Assembly (NCBI GenBank): GCA_964036275.1
Contig: OZ038433.1
Coordinates: 29,371,485 to 29,435,484, forward strand
DNA length: 64,000 bases
Direction of reading: 5' to 3'
Source: Litoditis marina
Taxonomy: Eukaryota > Nematoda > Chromadorea > Rhabditida > Rhabditidae
Position numbers and translations under genes: made by a program. Shown piece by piece: positions 1 through 12,200 of this stretch; within the stretch, counting starts at the first letter, position 1; the number at the start of each line of letters is the position of its first letter. The notes under the pieces were generated by a model, which did not search any database, was not told the origin of the DNA, and was given only the letters and a program-made list of their open reading frames with translations.

Positions 1-62
1 AACTAACAAATAAACTAGTCAAAATCATTCACCGTTTTCTCATTCTCTCATTTTTTCCTGTA

Positions 63-245
63 AGCTCGCGATACCCCCCCCCCCCTCGTTTTTGAGTCGC
101 GACCCCTCTAAAATAGTTAAAACCTGTGATTTTCATCAACTTTTTGTTCAATTTCACTAGTTTTGTATGAAATTCGCTGGGTTTCAACTCGCGACCCCTA
201 CTTGTCATGCAAGTTAGTTCGCGATCGCCCAGAGGTCTTGGCGGT
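63..245. repeat. Truncated copy of the CATACACCGCCAAG (hAT-like) MITE
   Basis: This stretch shares the internal 'ctcgcgacccctac' and 'gttcgcga' blocks and the right-hand terminus CTTGGCGGT with the complete elements at 12930-13152 and 22457-22674. The last bases of the terminal repeat (GTATG) are missing. A second unrelated repeat begins at 251, so the terminus was probably lost or overwritten there. It also carries a run of C's near 75-86. Confidence 0.6.
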
Positions 246-250
246 CACAA

Positions 251-585
251 CATAGGTGAAAAGTCACGGGCCTAAAAGGTTCCTTTTGGGCCCGCGATTT
301 CCGTAGCCGAAATCACCCTATTAGGGCCTACTAGGGGCGCTTAGGGTAACATTTTCCGTCTCAAATACTGCATTACATATGTTTGTCTTGCTCCTCCTTG
401 TGTATATACTCAAGAAATGTGACAAAGCATAGATTAGTGCAACATAATTGCAATCAAAATCAAAAACAATGAAAAAAGCTCGGAATCGCGGCCCTTTTAG
501 GGCCCGCGTTTAGCGAAATCACCCGAAATCCCCCTTTTAGGGCCTAATAGTCCCTTGACTTTTCATCTGAGAAGCCACGTCAAAC
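251..585 (+). repeat. Non-autonomous element with TGAAAAGTCA ends, copy 1
   Basis: About 335 bp, with inverted TGAAAAGTCA-type termini embedded in longer imperfect palindromes ('gggcctaaaagg', 'cttttagggcc') and a TTTGACGT-like outer motif. A second copy lies in opposite orientation at 2652-3000 and matches along the whole length. There is no open frame and no transposase. I infer a MITE; the superfamily is not determined because no clean target duplication is visible. Confidence 0.75.
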
Positions 586-1217
586 AACTAGCCTGATTCA
601 GAAACTAACCTGAGCAAAACACACTATTTATTATATTGTTGTACATGACCACAACATTGAGACACAACATTATTTTCAAATGTACTCCTATCCTACAGTA
701 CATAGTTTCAGATTCTAGCACTCCGTTCTCCAAAACGTTCCAATCTCAAACATATTGATGATTGAACAGATCAAAACCACAACAACACTTATAATATTAA
801 TTAATAATACTCTAAACAGAACCCACCCTCATATCCGATATTGACGTACTTCGATCGATACCTTTCAAATCCGTGAAGTGCATAAATAGAGCTAGATTCA
901 ATCATTGTGAGATACACACTAACCTAAAAAAAACTAACTAAACCGCATAAAATATTGTACATGAAACGCAAACAAAAGCTAACTTCACTATAAAGAGAGT
1001 CCATAAAGAATGTATATGTAACATGATCGTTTGACTGTGCCATTCGAAGTCGGTAAAATCGGTGATTTATAACTCATCTTTGCCATGTTATTTCCAACGG
1101 AATTTTCTTCCAATAATGTGCTACGTTTCATAAAATAGTGGAAACTAGAATATACCAAAAGAAATCAAAAATAAGATAGAACTTGAAGATAAGAGATGTT
1201 GGCTTTCTCATACATAC
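586..1217. other. Non-coding stretch downstream of the last recognised prmt-9 exon
   Basis: No exon that continues the methyltransferase could be supported here. A minus-strand AATAAA (plus-strand TTTATT near 628-633) is present. A splice from 1218 to an acceptor near 1150 would add only a few residues before a stop. The remaining barrel exons therefore lie left of the window, or the gene ends abnormally here. Confidence 0.4.
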
Positions 1218-4200
1218 CTTTGATGGAATGAATACAGCGCCAGTGTTGACCAATCTAGTGTGGGCATCGTGAAATGTTTCCAGCATTCCCTCTCCAAAAG
1301 CACAACAATCCATTATTTCAGCCACAACAACAGTAGGCTGGAATTATAGTCAGCTGTGTGGAGATATTTCAATTTAATAATGATGATTTATCAACATTCT
1401 GTATCACAATCGTATTGATAACGAATCAATTAAAAAAGAAAACAAAGTTATGGAAAACACATAATCATCAGTCTTTTCCACATATTTTCACACACATACA
1501 GTACGAATTTCCAATGTGCATACAGTTTTTCGTGAACAATAACGGAAAAAGTGTTGCTACAAACTTTCTAAACTGAATCCAGTTATGTTATATATTATTT
1601 CATTAGAAAACTCTTATCACATACCATGATTGGTTACAGTGAGACTGATAATGATAGATGGAATGGAACAAGCCATACCTTGCATTCTCCTTCTGGGATA
1701 TATTGTTTGGAGTGGATGTTGTGCACTATGACATCACATTTACTCGAAACATCACTGTTTGCCGTATTGGAACGAATTATGGCTTTTGAAATGTCGCATA
1801 ACGACGAGCTTTCTTCCAGTGCGATCACACGACCAGCTGTTCTGAATAGATACTCTACATACGGTTCGAAGGAAAATTCTTCATTTGCCCGGTTTTCACA
1901 AACGGTTGAGAATATTCGTCATTCAACCAGTGGCCCTATTCACCAATGTCGCTGGGAGGTGAAAAAGCTACCCGCGCCTTTGGACTCTCCTCACCAGCAC
2001 ACTATTTTTGTGCTCTATCTTCCCGCGGAAAGGTATTTTAGCTTCCCGAAGATTGGTGAACACGGCCACAGGATTTCCGTGAATCGAACAGTTTAACTTA
2101 GAAAACGGGTTCATTCGATAACGCTGTCTATTTGTCAATTGAAAACAGTCGCGAATTTGCATCAAAATTTGAATAACTGGCAGCCCGTGGCAGCAAGGTT
2201 GGTCCACAAAATAGCCATATTTCAGTCCAACCTGCTAGCGATGATTGATAACAGGCCGGTTCCACTTCCAATCTCCAGCACAACATCAGTGACAGATGTA
2301 CACAGCCGAATTGCTTCGGCGAACAGAAAATTACGGTACTGAAATAGATCAACAGTTTTTTATCATGTTCCATGTTCATCAACTTTTTCACCATTTTTCA
2401 TTGTGGCAATCTTTCACGTTTCAAACTTTTGTTCTGGTATGACACACTGTGTAATAAATATTTTATTTGATTAACCACGATCATGTAGTTTGATGATTTG
2501 GTCAGGTAAACTCTAACTAGTTATCGGACTATAACTATCTAGTTTGGTAGATACACACTACACTAGTGAGCCCACACTATACAATATTGGAAACACAACC
2601 AGACGAATTAGAAATAAAGCGCGATTGATTACTTCTCAGGTTTTACTGGTGTCTCAGATGAAAAGTCAAGGGACTATTAGGCCCTAAAAGGGGAATTTCG
2701 GGTGATTTCGCAAACGCGGGCCCAAAAGGCACTAGAAGGGCCGCGATTCCGATATCGACCTAGCTTTTTTCATTGATTTTGATTTTGATTGCATTTATGT
2801 TGCACTAATCTATGCTTTGTCACATTTCTTGAGTATATACACAAGGAGGAGCAAGACAAACATATGTAATGCAGTATTTGAGACGGAAAATGTTACCCTA
2901 AGCGCCCCTAGTAGGCCTTAATAGGGTGGTTTCGGCTACGGAAATCGCGGGCCTAAAAGGAAACTTTTAGGCCCGTGACTTTTCACCTATGACGTCAAAC
3001 AATCTTTTCTTCAAAAGTTTACGTGAGGCGACTTTGTTGTCCACAGAAATTGATTGAAACCTGGTGTTTTATTTGGGTGACCAAACTACAAAACTAGGTG
3101 GGAGACTGGGAGGTAAGGTTTTCACCACTCAGAACAACCGTCGTTGCAAAACAGTAAATTACTGTTTATAGAGCGTGGCTGTCATATGTGAAGTAGTTCA
3201 GAATCGGGGCGAAAAAAGTGAGCATGAGCATCCTCGGAAACACAAAATAATAGTGATTTCGCCTAAAATCTTCAACATTTACCCCAAGTGATCATGGCAC
3301 AATCGGAATCGGGTCAAAGTGAGCATCAGCCAATATCAGAATAAGGGGGTATTTCAAGTATGGTGGCTGTCATATATACTGATTTTCCCCCTCGTCGTCT
3401 GACGTCTCTTCGGGGCACACTGTATCTCTAGATTTGTTGCAATACAGTTTCGATCAAACGCGAATTTGTAATTAACAGAGCGCGTTCGGAGCAGTTCAAA
3501 GTGATTATTGTTGGAATTAGGGTAGTTCCAAATCTCAATTTGTAAGAAAAACGAGTGCTTTAATGAAACATCCAACAAAGTCGCTCTACGTTTGCCTCGA
3601 TTGAAAACGTTCACGTGAGAGATTTTGTTAGAACTTAGAAAATGCAATGAAAAAAAACTACCGAAAGCAACCAATGGAAAACCCCGTCTTCTCAAATTTA
3701 GCTGGTAATATGGTAGTGGTCATCATTGTATATTTGTAGCTCATTGGTTTATCACCTAGAAGCATAGAGCTTGTATGAGCTAGATGACAGCCTCCTGACA
3801 AACAAGGTGTCACCACGTCGTACCAGATGTTGAGTTGCTGACAGATATGTATTTAATTATTTCCAACCTTTCAGTACTCACACCAAGTGATAGAATACAA
3901 TATAATCAAATATAATAATTGACAACCTCACCTTATCGTTGATCATAGCCACGTGCCAACTGTCGAATAGATGTGTTCCAATATTGGCTTCGTAAATCCG
4001 AGCGACCACCATTTCATCCGACGACGGATTACAATTTCGAATCCTGGAGAAAAGTGGTGAGGCAGTGTAAAACGACCCTGGAATCGAATAGAATATAAAC
4101 TGAACACTATAAAACACCTATACTTTTTTGAACCACAACCCTTACTATGAACTATAAATTTGAAGGAAAAAATGTGTCTAATTTGTTCTTAAAGCAGTAA

Positions 4201-5623
4201 AGTGAACGTTTCCGTTTCACTGAGGGAGAAAAATCTCGGAATGACTATCCCTTATTTTCAGCCGGACAAAACTTTTATCAAATTTTGGGTGTTTTTGAAG
4301 TCATTTGCGCACACCACCCTCAAATATATTGAAAAAAACCGACTTACCGTTTTCGCACAGTTTCTGTGCTATCAGAAGGAGGAGCTGGCCATTACGAGGA
4401 TACAAACTAAGCAGAGGATCCACCAAATTGTGTTGAATAATGAACCTGAAACAAAGTTCTTGTTGTCTCCAGATGTGGAATTATCTACTCTGCTGAACTG
4501 ATTTCAGGAATTTCGTCGTTACCAAACTGGGTTAGCAGCTGTACTCCGTAACTTCGGCGTCAATGACGGGAACCGACTAAAACGCGAAAACAGTCGAAAA
4601 TCGAAAACCGCGCCGACTGTCGGAAATCCTAAATCAGGACCGACTTGTCGCGACGGCGGCAAAATTTTATTCAAATTTTTGCATGTTTTATATGACAAGG
4701 CTGAAAAGTTTGTGCCTTTCGGAAGGGGGAGATAATTTCTACTACTATTTTGAATGTAATCTTCAACTATAACACGATAAACATGATAATAGGTTGTTTT
4801 TCTCAGTTTTCGACCTTTTTTGTGAAAGTTTGCTGTTCATTGGTAAATTTCTCAAAATTGGATAAATTCAATAATTACATAATTTCACATTCTACATGAT
4901 GGTACTCGACAATTTTTTTCAAATTGTCTATCTTACTTCATTTATTGTCAATTTAAAGAAGGACGATTATGTGGACCAATCCCGTGACACCGGTCCTTTA
5001 AACTGCAATTGAAAAATGTATTGCGGTTTAAAGGACTGAAGCGTTGCGATTGGACCACATAATCGTCCTTCTTTAAAGTAGTAAATGAGTGATTTTCTGT
5101 TTCTGTCGCGACAAGTCGGACCCCTCCGACTGTCGGTGTCCCGTCTCTGACCGATAGGTTTGCTGAGTGTATTTCCTTTTACTTTCTTCTGACTGAACTC
5201 ATTTAGGATGAACAGTTGTAACGTACGTAGATGTAAATCATGAATGGTTGAACATGTTCGTGCGCTGACCGCAAGTCTGTTCCACTTTACATGGTGATGT
5301 TGGTAATGTTAATTAAACCTGGCTACTTGAACAAAGAACAAACGTCGGCCAAGTTCACGAATATACTGGTTAATACGAGACTGGTCGAGATGCGAAAACA
5401 TATTCCCGATCAGTTAAGTGATAAATATAACACTATAACACAGTTAATTGAATACAGAAACTAACCTTCCACTGATGTTGCCCGCACAAGAGAGAAACTC
5501 GTCGAAACAGCGAGTAGAGACATCGGAATCTGCCGACTTCAAAACAACGAGATAATTGGCAAGCGCCTTGAGATATTCTCCCTCTTCAACATGCCGCCTT
5601 GCCGTGAATAAAGAGAAGTGCAT
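1218..5623 (-). CDS. prmt-9: PRMT9-type protein arginine N-methyltransferase, 3' part missing
   Basis: PRMT9 enzymes dimethylate arginines (the vertebrate enzyme acts on splicing factor SF3B2) and carry N-terminal TPRs before the SAM-binding fold. Exons on the minus strand, all phase-compatible: 5623..5466, 4445..4348, 4077..3932, 2338..2232, 1841..1679, 1337..1218. They encode TPR-like helices (HVEEGEYLKALANYLVVL; VDPLLSLYPRNGQLLLLI), then the PRMT9 hallmark WHVAMINDK (human WHFIMLND), SAM motif I VLEIGSGTGLLS, the acidic strand-2 residue in VIALEES, and the double-E loop AEIMDCCAFGEG. The start is taken at the ATG at 5623; the frame stays open upstream, so an earlier exon is possible. The beta-barrel half (several hundred residues in human PRMT9) is not seen; the last exon ends at a canonical donor, so the gene probably continues beyond position 1. 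Intron 2231-1842 carries a misleading pl​us-strand open frame. The assignment to PRMT9 rather than PRMT7 rests on the WHxxMxND segment and the TPRs. Confidence 0.85.
2652..3000 (-). repeat. Non-autonomous element with TGAAAAGTCA ends, copy 2 (inverted)
   Basis: Reverse-complement counterpart of 251-585, including the unique core 'gtttgtcttgctcctccttg'. It sits in the intron between the TPR and SAM-motif exons of the PRMT9-like gene. The two copies are in opposite orientation and enclose the SAM-motif, strand-2 and double-E exons. Confidence 0.75.
3120..3510 (+). repeat. Dispersed repeat shared with 54535-54790
   Basis: Segments 3126-3190 (around AAACAGTAAATTACTGTTTA) and 3370-3500 (around 'cttcggggcacactgtatct') occur in reverse complement at 54722-54785 and 54535-54650. 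Here the two halves are separated by about 185 bp bounded by a direct repeat of GTGGCTGTCATAT. In the other copy they are separated by a TA microsatellite. Confidence 0.55.
4543..5168 (+). repeat. ACTCCGTAA...TTTGCTGAGT element, copy 1, with nested MITE
   Basis: Ends and subterminal inverted blocks (CCGACTGTCGG, GACTTGTCGCGACAG) match the copy at 26147-26495. This copy is longer in its left half and contains the TTAA palindromic MITE at 4957-5072. It lies in the first large intron of the PRMT9-like gene. Confidence 0.7.
4957..5072. repeat. TTAA-flanked palindromic MITE, copy 1
   Basis: A 116-bp near-complete palindrome: AGAAGGACGATTATGTGGAC at the left and its complement at the right, flanked on both sides by TTAA (4953-4956, 5073-5076). 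The related host repeat at 26147-26495 lacks the insert and has one uninterrupted TTAA at the same point, so insertion with TTAA duplication is directly visible. TTAA duplication is the known signature of piggyBac-type transposition. Confidence 0.85.
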
Positions 5624-5679
5624 GGCCAAATGAATCAGCAGAAGTGAAACACACTCTTCATGAATAACCTTTTAAAAGG

Positions 5680-6266
5680 ATGAAAGAGGAAAATTGTGAA
5701 CGAAAATATATGAAATCCGTGCTATTCCGGATGAACTACTAATTCTCGCGCCAATGCGAATTGAGAAACCCACCGTAGTTAGATCCGCAAACAGCCCGTG
5801 GCTTGTTGCCAAGAAGGCGCTTTACGTGCGGCGCGGGGCACCCGCGAGGCGGCTTAGCAGTATGCGTGCTGTTTCGACAACTTGCGATCAATTTATTAGC
5901 AGCTCCCGTGTATAATAACAGCTTTGTTGATTGAGTAGTGTTGATGTTATTGTTTGTAGTAGATAATTTCACACTAAAAGACAGACGTCTGCGAGGTTTG
6001 CGTGGTTTTTGAACGAGGTTGCAATAAAATCGATATTGTGAGACGCTCCAGATTGCGAATGAGATCGCTAAAGCTCATTATAAAAGTTGGTAGTTATTGG
6101 TTAATTTATGTTCATTTTTGCCTCATTTCCATTTCAGTCATCTCCTCGTATGCTTATTTTCAGATTATACTCGTCTATATTGCTTATTTGGTCGGGTCAC
6201 CGCAACGAAGTTCCCGGCTTGTTTCTACGACGTCTTTTGCGCATGATGACCTAGGAAGGTCTCAGA
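5680..6266. promoter_or_regulatory. Divergent promoter region between prmt-9-like and BICRA-like genes
   Basis: The two genes start head to head, about 640 bp apart by their start codons. The interval contains a GC-richer block (about 5745-5870) unlike the AT-rich surroundings. A TTTTCAG near 6161 is a plausible trans-splice acceptor for the pl​us-strand gene. No specific factor sites are claimed. Confidence 0.45.
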
Positions 6267-9200
6267 ATGAATTTTACAGAGTGAGTGTTTTCTTGGTTCT
6301 TTTCCGGTTTAGTTTCGAGTTTTCGTTTCAAACATAAAATGGTGGTAAATCTGCCAGCTGTTTGCCAGCATTCTATTCGTGTATCTCAAAACATAAATTC
6401 CGTTGGGATGCGGTTAACCTCTACTTTATGTGTTTACATTCATTTTCAAATAGTGTAGTACATTTTCCTTTCGACTATACATATTTGCATGCATCGTAAG
6501 CTGGCAATAACTTTTCAGCCTCGTGTAGTTTTAGAAATTGCTCTTCATTTCACGTTCTTTTTGTTTTATTTATTCGATATGGTTACCATAGTGCATAGTC
6601 TAGTAAATATCGTTAAGAGCATTTCTCTCAGAGAATAACCGTTTAAGTTCTTCTATAGACTGTCGTTATAAAAAATCACACAGCAGTTTGTTATATTTAA
6701 ACCGCAACCCCGTTTTTTGTATTGATTGAAAGAGTTCCCTTCTTCGCAATAATGATTCTTTACCGTCCTCCACTGGACTCTAAAGTGCGCTTCATACTGT
6801 GTTAGTGCTATTTTCGCTAAAATTGGTTTGTAAAATCTATCTATGTCTTTATTTGTTTTTTTTTTGCAGTGAGGATGGAGTGGATGATCTATTTAACAAT
6901 ATCAGCTATGTTGATAGTTTTGGTCTGGATGATCCCCAAAGTCCAATGGGCCATGACTCCTTACAGCTTCAAGTGAGTAAAAAACTTTTCATGTCATTTA
7001 TGATAGTAGCATTTTACATATTATGAGTTATTTCTTTATATGTTTATATTGCAACCAACAATCAACGCTTGTTAGTTTCAGCTATGTGTAGAACTTAGCA
7101 TTCAAACAAATGTAACCGTTCTAGCTTGTTATTTATCGTATTGGTAATTTACACTTGTATACTTAGTGCTAGAACAGAAACATAATGGCAATGGCATTTT
7201 ACAGTTTTTTGTAAATAGATAGCATAGATGGAAGCTGTTACATTTATCATACTCAGGCGACGGCTCGTCCCAGGGACACGAACGGAACGTCTCATGTCCC
7301 GGGACGGTAGAAATGGAGCATATTTACATATATTAGTCTCTTATTTTGTCATCATCTATGCAAATCTGCTCCATTTCCACCGTAATTCCTGGTGCTGTCC
7401 CGGGACAGTACCGGAAATGAGACATCCCGTTCTTGTACCTGGGACAAGCTACTGCTGAGTATTTCATTACCTCATCAATATCAACGATATGCGTATTATC
7501 TTTTTTTTAAATGAAACATTCACATGTATTTATGTTTAGGTCCCCATGCGCGAGCCATCTCCAGTGTCTCCTTCACGAGATTTGGACACGAACCTATTTG
7601 GGTTCGGGGACTCGTCACTCTCAATACCCATGCGAGAGGTAAGCACCCGCTTAGGTTGCACGGTTTCTCACATAGGTAAAATAGTTCAATCGCAGGGCGT
7701 GCTTGTTTGTCTTGTTTATTGAGTTTCTCACTTCTAAAAATGATCGTAAGTTCCAGAAATATGCCAAAAATGAGCATGGGTAAGTGAAATTTTAACGGGG
7801 TATTTTACTTATGGTTTTTCAATGTCGTTTGCATACTGTTCTGCTCAAACACAGTAACTAGTATTCATGCTCATGCATCATGCCTGGTCACGCTCCACTT
7901 TCATTAAAGCTCATGCTTCGATGTAAGTATAAAGATAAGAAGTTCTTTCCCTTTTTTGAACACGTAGACAGCGTTTTAATTTATTTTTTTGTCAGACATC
8001 ATAGCCTGAAATCGCTTGTTTCATGCTTCGATGTATATAAAGTTGAGAGATCGAAATTGTCTTATTGGTAATGTTTTAGTATGGTGTCGGTGATGTTTCC
8101 CAGTTGTCGCCTCTCTCGTCATATCAAACATCGTCGCAAGGATATGGGAACTCTCGGATGCAAATGGATGTCAGTTTTTACACAGCATCTCCCCAATAAT
8201 TTAACGAGATTACGAGTCTATCGCATTTTTTAACGAGGTATGAGTTTCGCTATAGAAATCTCTCCCAAGAACTAAACAACGTTCACGTACTCGTTATGAC
8301 TATTGTTAGTTATTTGTCTAGTTATGTTTCCATGATAAATAGCCACTCACATAATGTATTATATGGTTGGAGTATTCTCGAAAAACTTGTTTTGTACAAA
8401 ACTTGTAAACACGTTTGAACCTCTTCTCCGAGTATCCTAAGAGAGCTCGCAATCGACCCTAAATGAGCTGTAGTCTTAAATTTATCTGATTAATCAGTTC
8501 CGTACGGTATGGAAGTGGAATTGTACTTCAGCCGTTTTACTATGATTTCGCAGGTGCCATATAACTCGTTCGAACAACCTGTGGCTGTGGTGAAGGAGTA
8601 CAATCACATCGGAGAGCCAGCCCCCGTGCAAAACATGAGTCATCACAGTTATTATGCGGTTAGTGAGGAAGTTAGGATTCACTTCTTGGGGCAAAATGAG
8701 TTCACGTTGTGGAATGGCCGAGTTGTAATACTTTCACTGGTCCCTTGCCCCTTTTGCTAATACTGAGAAAATTTGGTTATTGGAAGCATTCTAGTCTAGT
8801 CGAACAGGGAAACGGGGCTTTTTTTTAAATCGTCGAATCTTACTGGTCACTGATGCGTAACGTATGATTCACAAATGTATTAGCCGATCTAAGAATCATT
8901 TTTCTTATTAAAATATCGTATTAAATTACGCCAAGTTTGTTGGTCTTAACCCAATTTCTATATTTTTCAGAAATGAAATAGTCGATATAATGTAATAATT
9001 GAACTCATCTTCAGAATGAGCAGCCTTCGACCTCGAGTCAGCAGCAGTCGGGTGGTCCCTCGATGATGCAACAGATGTTGAGTACTCCTCCGGTCAGTGG
9101 ACGAACCACGAGTTCGGTGGTAGCCCAGCAGAATAGATCGGCAGCCTCCTTCCAACAGCATCACAGTATGCCGCACGCGGTAAGCATAAAATATGTGAAC

Positions 9201-12200
9201 ATACACAAGTAGCGTTTTCTCAGAGAGTTATCAACGAGTTTAACGTGCTTGGACCATACACTCACGTGACACTAGTCTTCGGGCCGGTGCGCGACTATGG
9301 AGGGGTCCCCGCTACCCGCTTTCTCCTTACCGAAAACCCTAATCATTTGACTAGTTTCAATGAGAAAGTGGAAATGTTCATATTGATAGTGTACCGGGAC
9401 TCACCTAGTCGCCGAAACTAGGCCAAGGTAGTGTGTGATTTGAACTTGTTTTAATGGAAAACAAACAGGTTTTTTTGTCAATAGTCGCACTTTAGCGGCT
9501 GTTTCTATAAGCCAGTTGGGTTTGCCCATTCTCTATTTCTTTAAAAAGGGAACCAGTGTTTCGATTGAAATACGGCACGTACCGTATTTTGCAATTTGCA
9601 TCAATATTCAGTAAATGTTCCTGTTAGATTCACTCTCTCATTTTCAACTGTTTTCTTAACGGTAAGCGACCGGTTTGGGGATGTACTCACTTTATTTGGG
9701 ATGGTCACTCTTGTTATTTAATCACTGTTTCAGAAACAACAACATCAGACGTCGCACGCCAGCTCTCAACCGCGTCAGAGAGCCATTCAACCGAAAACGC
9801 AGAATGGGCGGAGAAAAGCGGCTGGGGGAGGATCGTGTAAGTGTTTTTCGCAGTTTTAACTAGTTTAATGAATAAATGGAGGAACAATTATGCGTTTTAT
9901 GCTTTTCAACACGGGACCCTTAAAATCTTGCAAATGCCTACATGAAGATGGTTAGTTTCCTTTTTACTACGAAAATTTATGATAAATTGCTACATTTGTT
10001 GTTAGCCACGCAACGTATGAAATGCGATAAATTAATCTACAATTGTTTTCAGCGAACAGCTTGGGAGAAGTGCTGACGAATGCGAACAAGATAAATGCGG
10101 GAAACGGGGGACAGTCTTCGAGTTCTGTCCGATTGTCACCGCAGCAAATGCAGCAGGTATGTGGAATGGCCAAATTTTAGAATGAGTTGTAGTCTGATCT
10201 CTCAAAATGGCTCGATATCCGGATAATTCTCGAAAATGTGATCAGACCACAAATGCATCAGAGTTGAACAAAAAGGGTCGCTCTCATACGACAACAACTG
10301 GCATTAGTGAGCTATACTCTAATCATAGTAAACGAAGGTATCCCCTCCTAAAAATACACTGTTCAATATATATTATATTAATGGTCTGTTTTTTAAAAAA
10401 TACACACCAAAACTAGGCGCATCATGCTCATTATTTTCAGCTAGCGTTCATCGCGAACGAGCTGGGGCAACTAGAGCAGCAGCAGGCGCAGCTCGGCATC
10501 GACAACAGCAATCGAATCGAGGAGCTGAAACAACAACAGGCACAGATATTCATCGAGGCCTTGTCTGCACAGCCACAACAGTACGATTCTACTCTTTGTT
10601 ATTCCTCTTCTTGACAAAATTCAGATACTTTTCATAACCGTTTTCACATGGTTGGCTAAATCGAGACACGCGAGTTTTCCTGCCACTGGGTGCAGTTTTG
10701 TGGAAATGTTGAGATGTGTTGATTTTGTTTTACTAGAGAAGGTCCATGGTTTCAATTTTTAATGCTTACCCATTAGGGTTGTTAAAGTTGAACTCGAAAC
10801 TCGACTCGAACAAAACTCGAAAATTTTCGAAAACTCGAAATTTTGAACTTGATTAACAGCCCTATTACCAATCGTTGAGTGTCCTTTCCTTTCAGAAATG
10901 AGGTTATCAACCAGTTGCACCAGATCAAGCAGCAGCCGGTGCAACAACAGACCCCCTCGAGGTCCACCTCGCACTCTCGCTCCTCCTCCCATAGGTGGGA
11001 ATTAGTTTTATAGTCATACATCAATAAGGTCCGACTATTCGACACAAATCAGTCCGTTTTTAGATTGAAACAAATCAAAATTAATCAAATTCAAATCCTC
11101 TCCTTTTCAGCTAGCCTTTTTCCGATTTTTTTTCTAGCTAATCTGGCAATTTTAGTGAGTCATATTGATATCCTTTTTCTGTATCATGCATCCATGTCTC
11201 TGCCACATGTCAGTAATTTTGTCCAAGTAGCCACGAAAATTCGAAAAACGGATTTCTTTTTCGCTTATACGTGGATAATGGGCGATTTTTGACGAAAACG
11301 GTTTTGAATCGGAAAACGGTTTACTTTCTGTAGAATAGTCGCACCTCACTGTAGTTTGCCCGTTGCACATTTTGTGTAATAAGAATTATCATTATTAATG
11401 GTAATTCTTTTTATTGATTATCATTATCATTATTATTTATATTATTAGGTCGCAGTCGATGCAACAGCCGCAGCATCATGGTGGCTACGATGCGGCCCCC
11501 GACTCTCCCCAATACCAGCCACAGATGTACATGGCACCCGCCCCACAACCCAGCACCAGCCAGGCACCTATGTTAGTTTATCTCTTACTTTTGACCCTTT
11601 TCTCTTGAAAGAACTCGTTTTATCGATGGGAATAGGTGAAATTTCATATTTTACTGCGTTTTCTGACAACAATGAGCCGGTTCTCATAGAAAAGTTTGCG
11701 TGCCCCACAACCGAGTACCAGACAGATACCGATGTTCGTTTAATTCTTACTCTTCGTCTTTTTGGGTGTTCATCAAATTACCCCCACTTTCCTGGGTTCT
11801 GCACCAAAATGAGACAGTTTTCAACTTGTAAATGTAACCAGTTGTTCTATTTTGGTATGGTATGCTGCAGCGATGTTTGTTGATATAATATTGTTGTTTC
11901 ATCGTGCCCCTTGGCAGTTCATACGTGGCATTTCAGCTATCATGACTATCAGCCGGCGCCTATTGTGGTCTCGCAGCACATGCAGCAACAGCACCAGGTG
12001 GTCACTCCGCAGCAGCAACGACCCATGTATAGGGTGGCCACCGTTAGTCAGGTATACTTGTTTCTATAGAGGTATATTCATCTTCTAAATTTATCCTGTC
12101 CTATTTCTCCAGTCGGAGTGCCACATCCAACAATTTGGAAAGTCACGTGTTGAATCGCGAATAAATCTATCCTATTCTATTCCATCATTTAGATAGGTAG

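Noticed and set aside
1626..2096. 156-codon pl​us-strand frame
   Set aside because: It is antisense to a PRMT9-like exon and its intron, with no recognisable domain. The minus-strand exons have better splice and motif support.
63..3000. CRISPR-like alternation of repeats near the left edge
   Set aside because: The repeats are two transposon families with terminal inversion; there is no regular spacer pattern, and the DNA is nuclear and eukaryotic.
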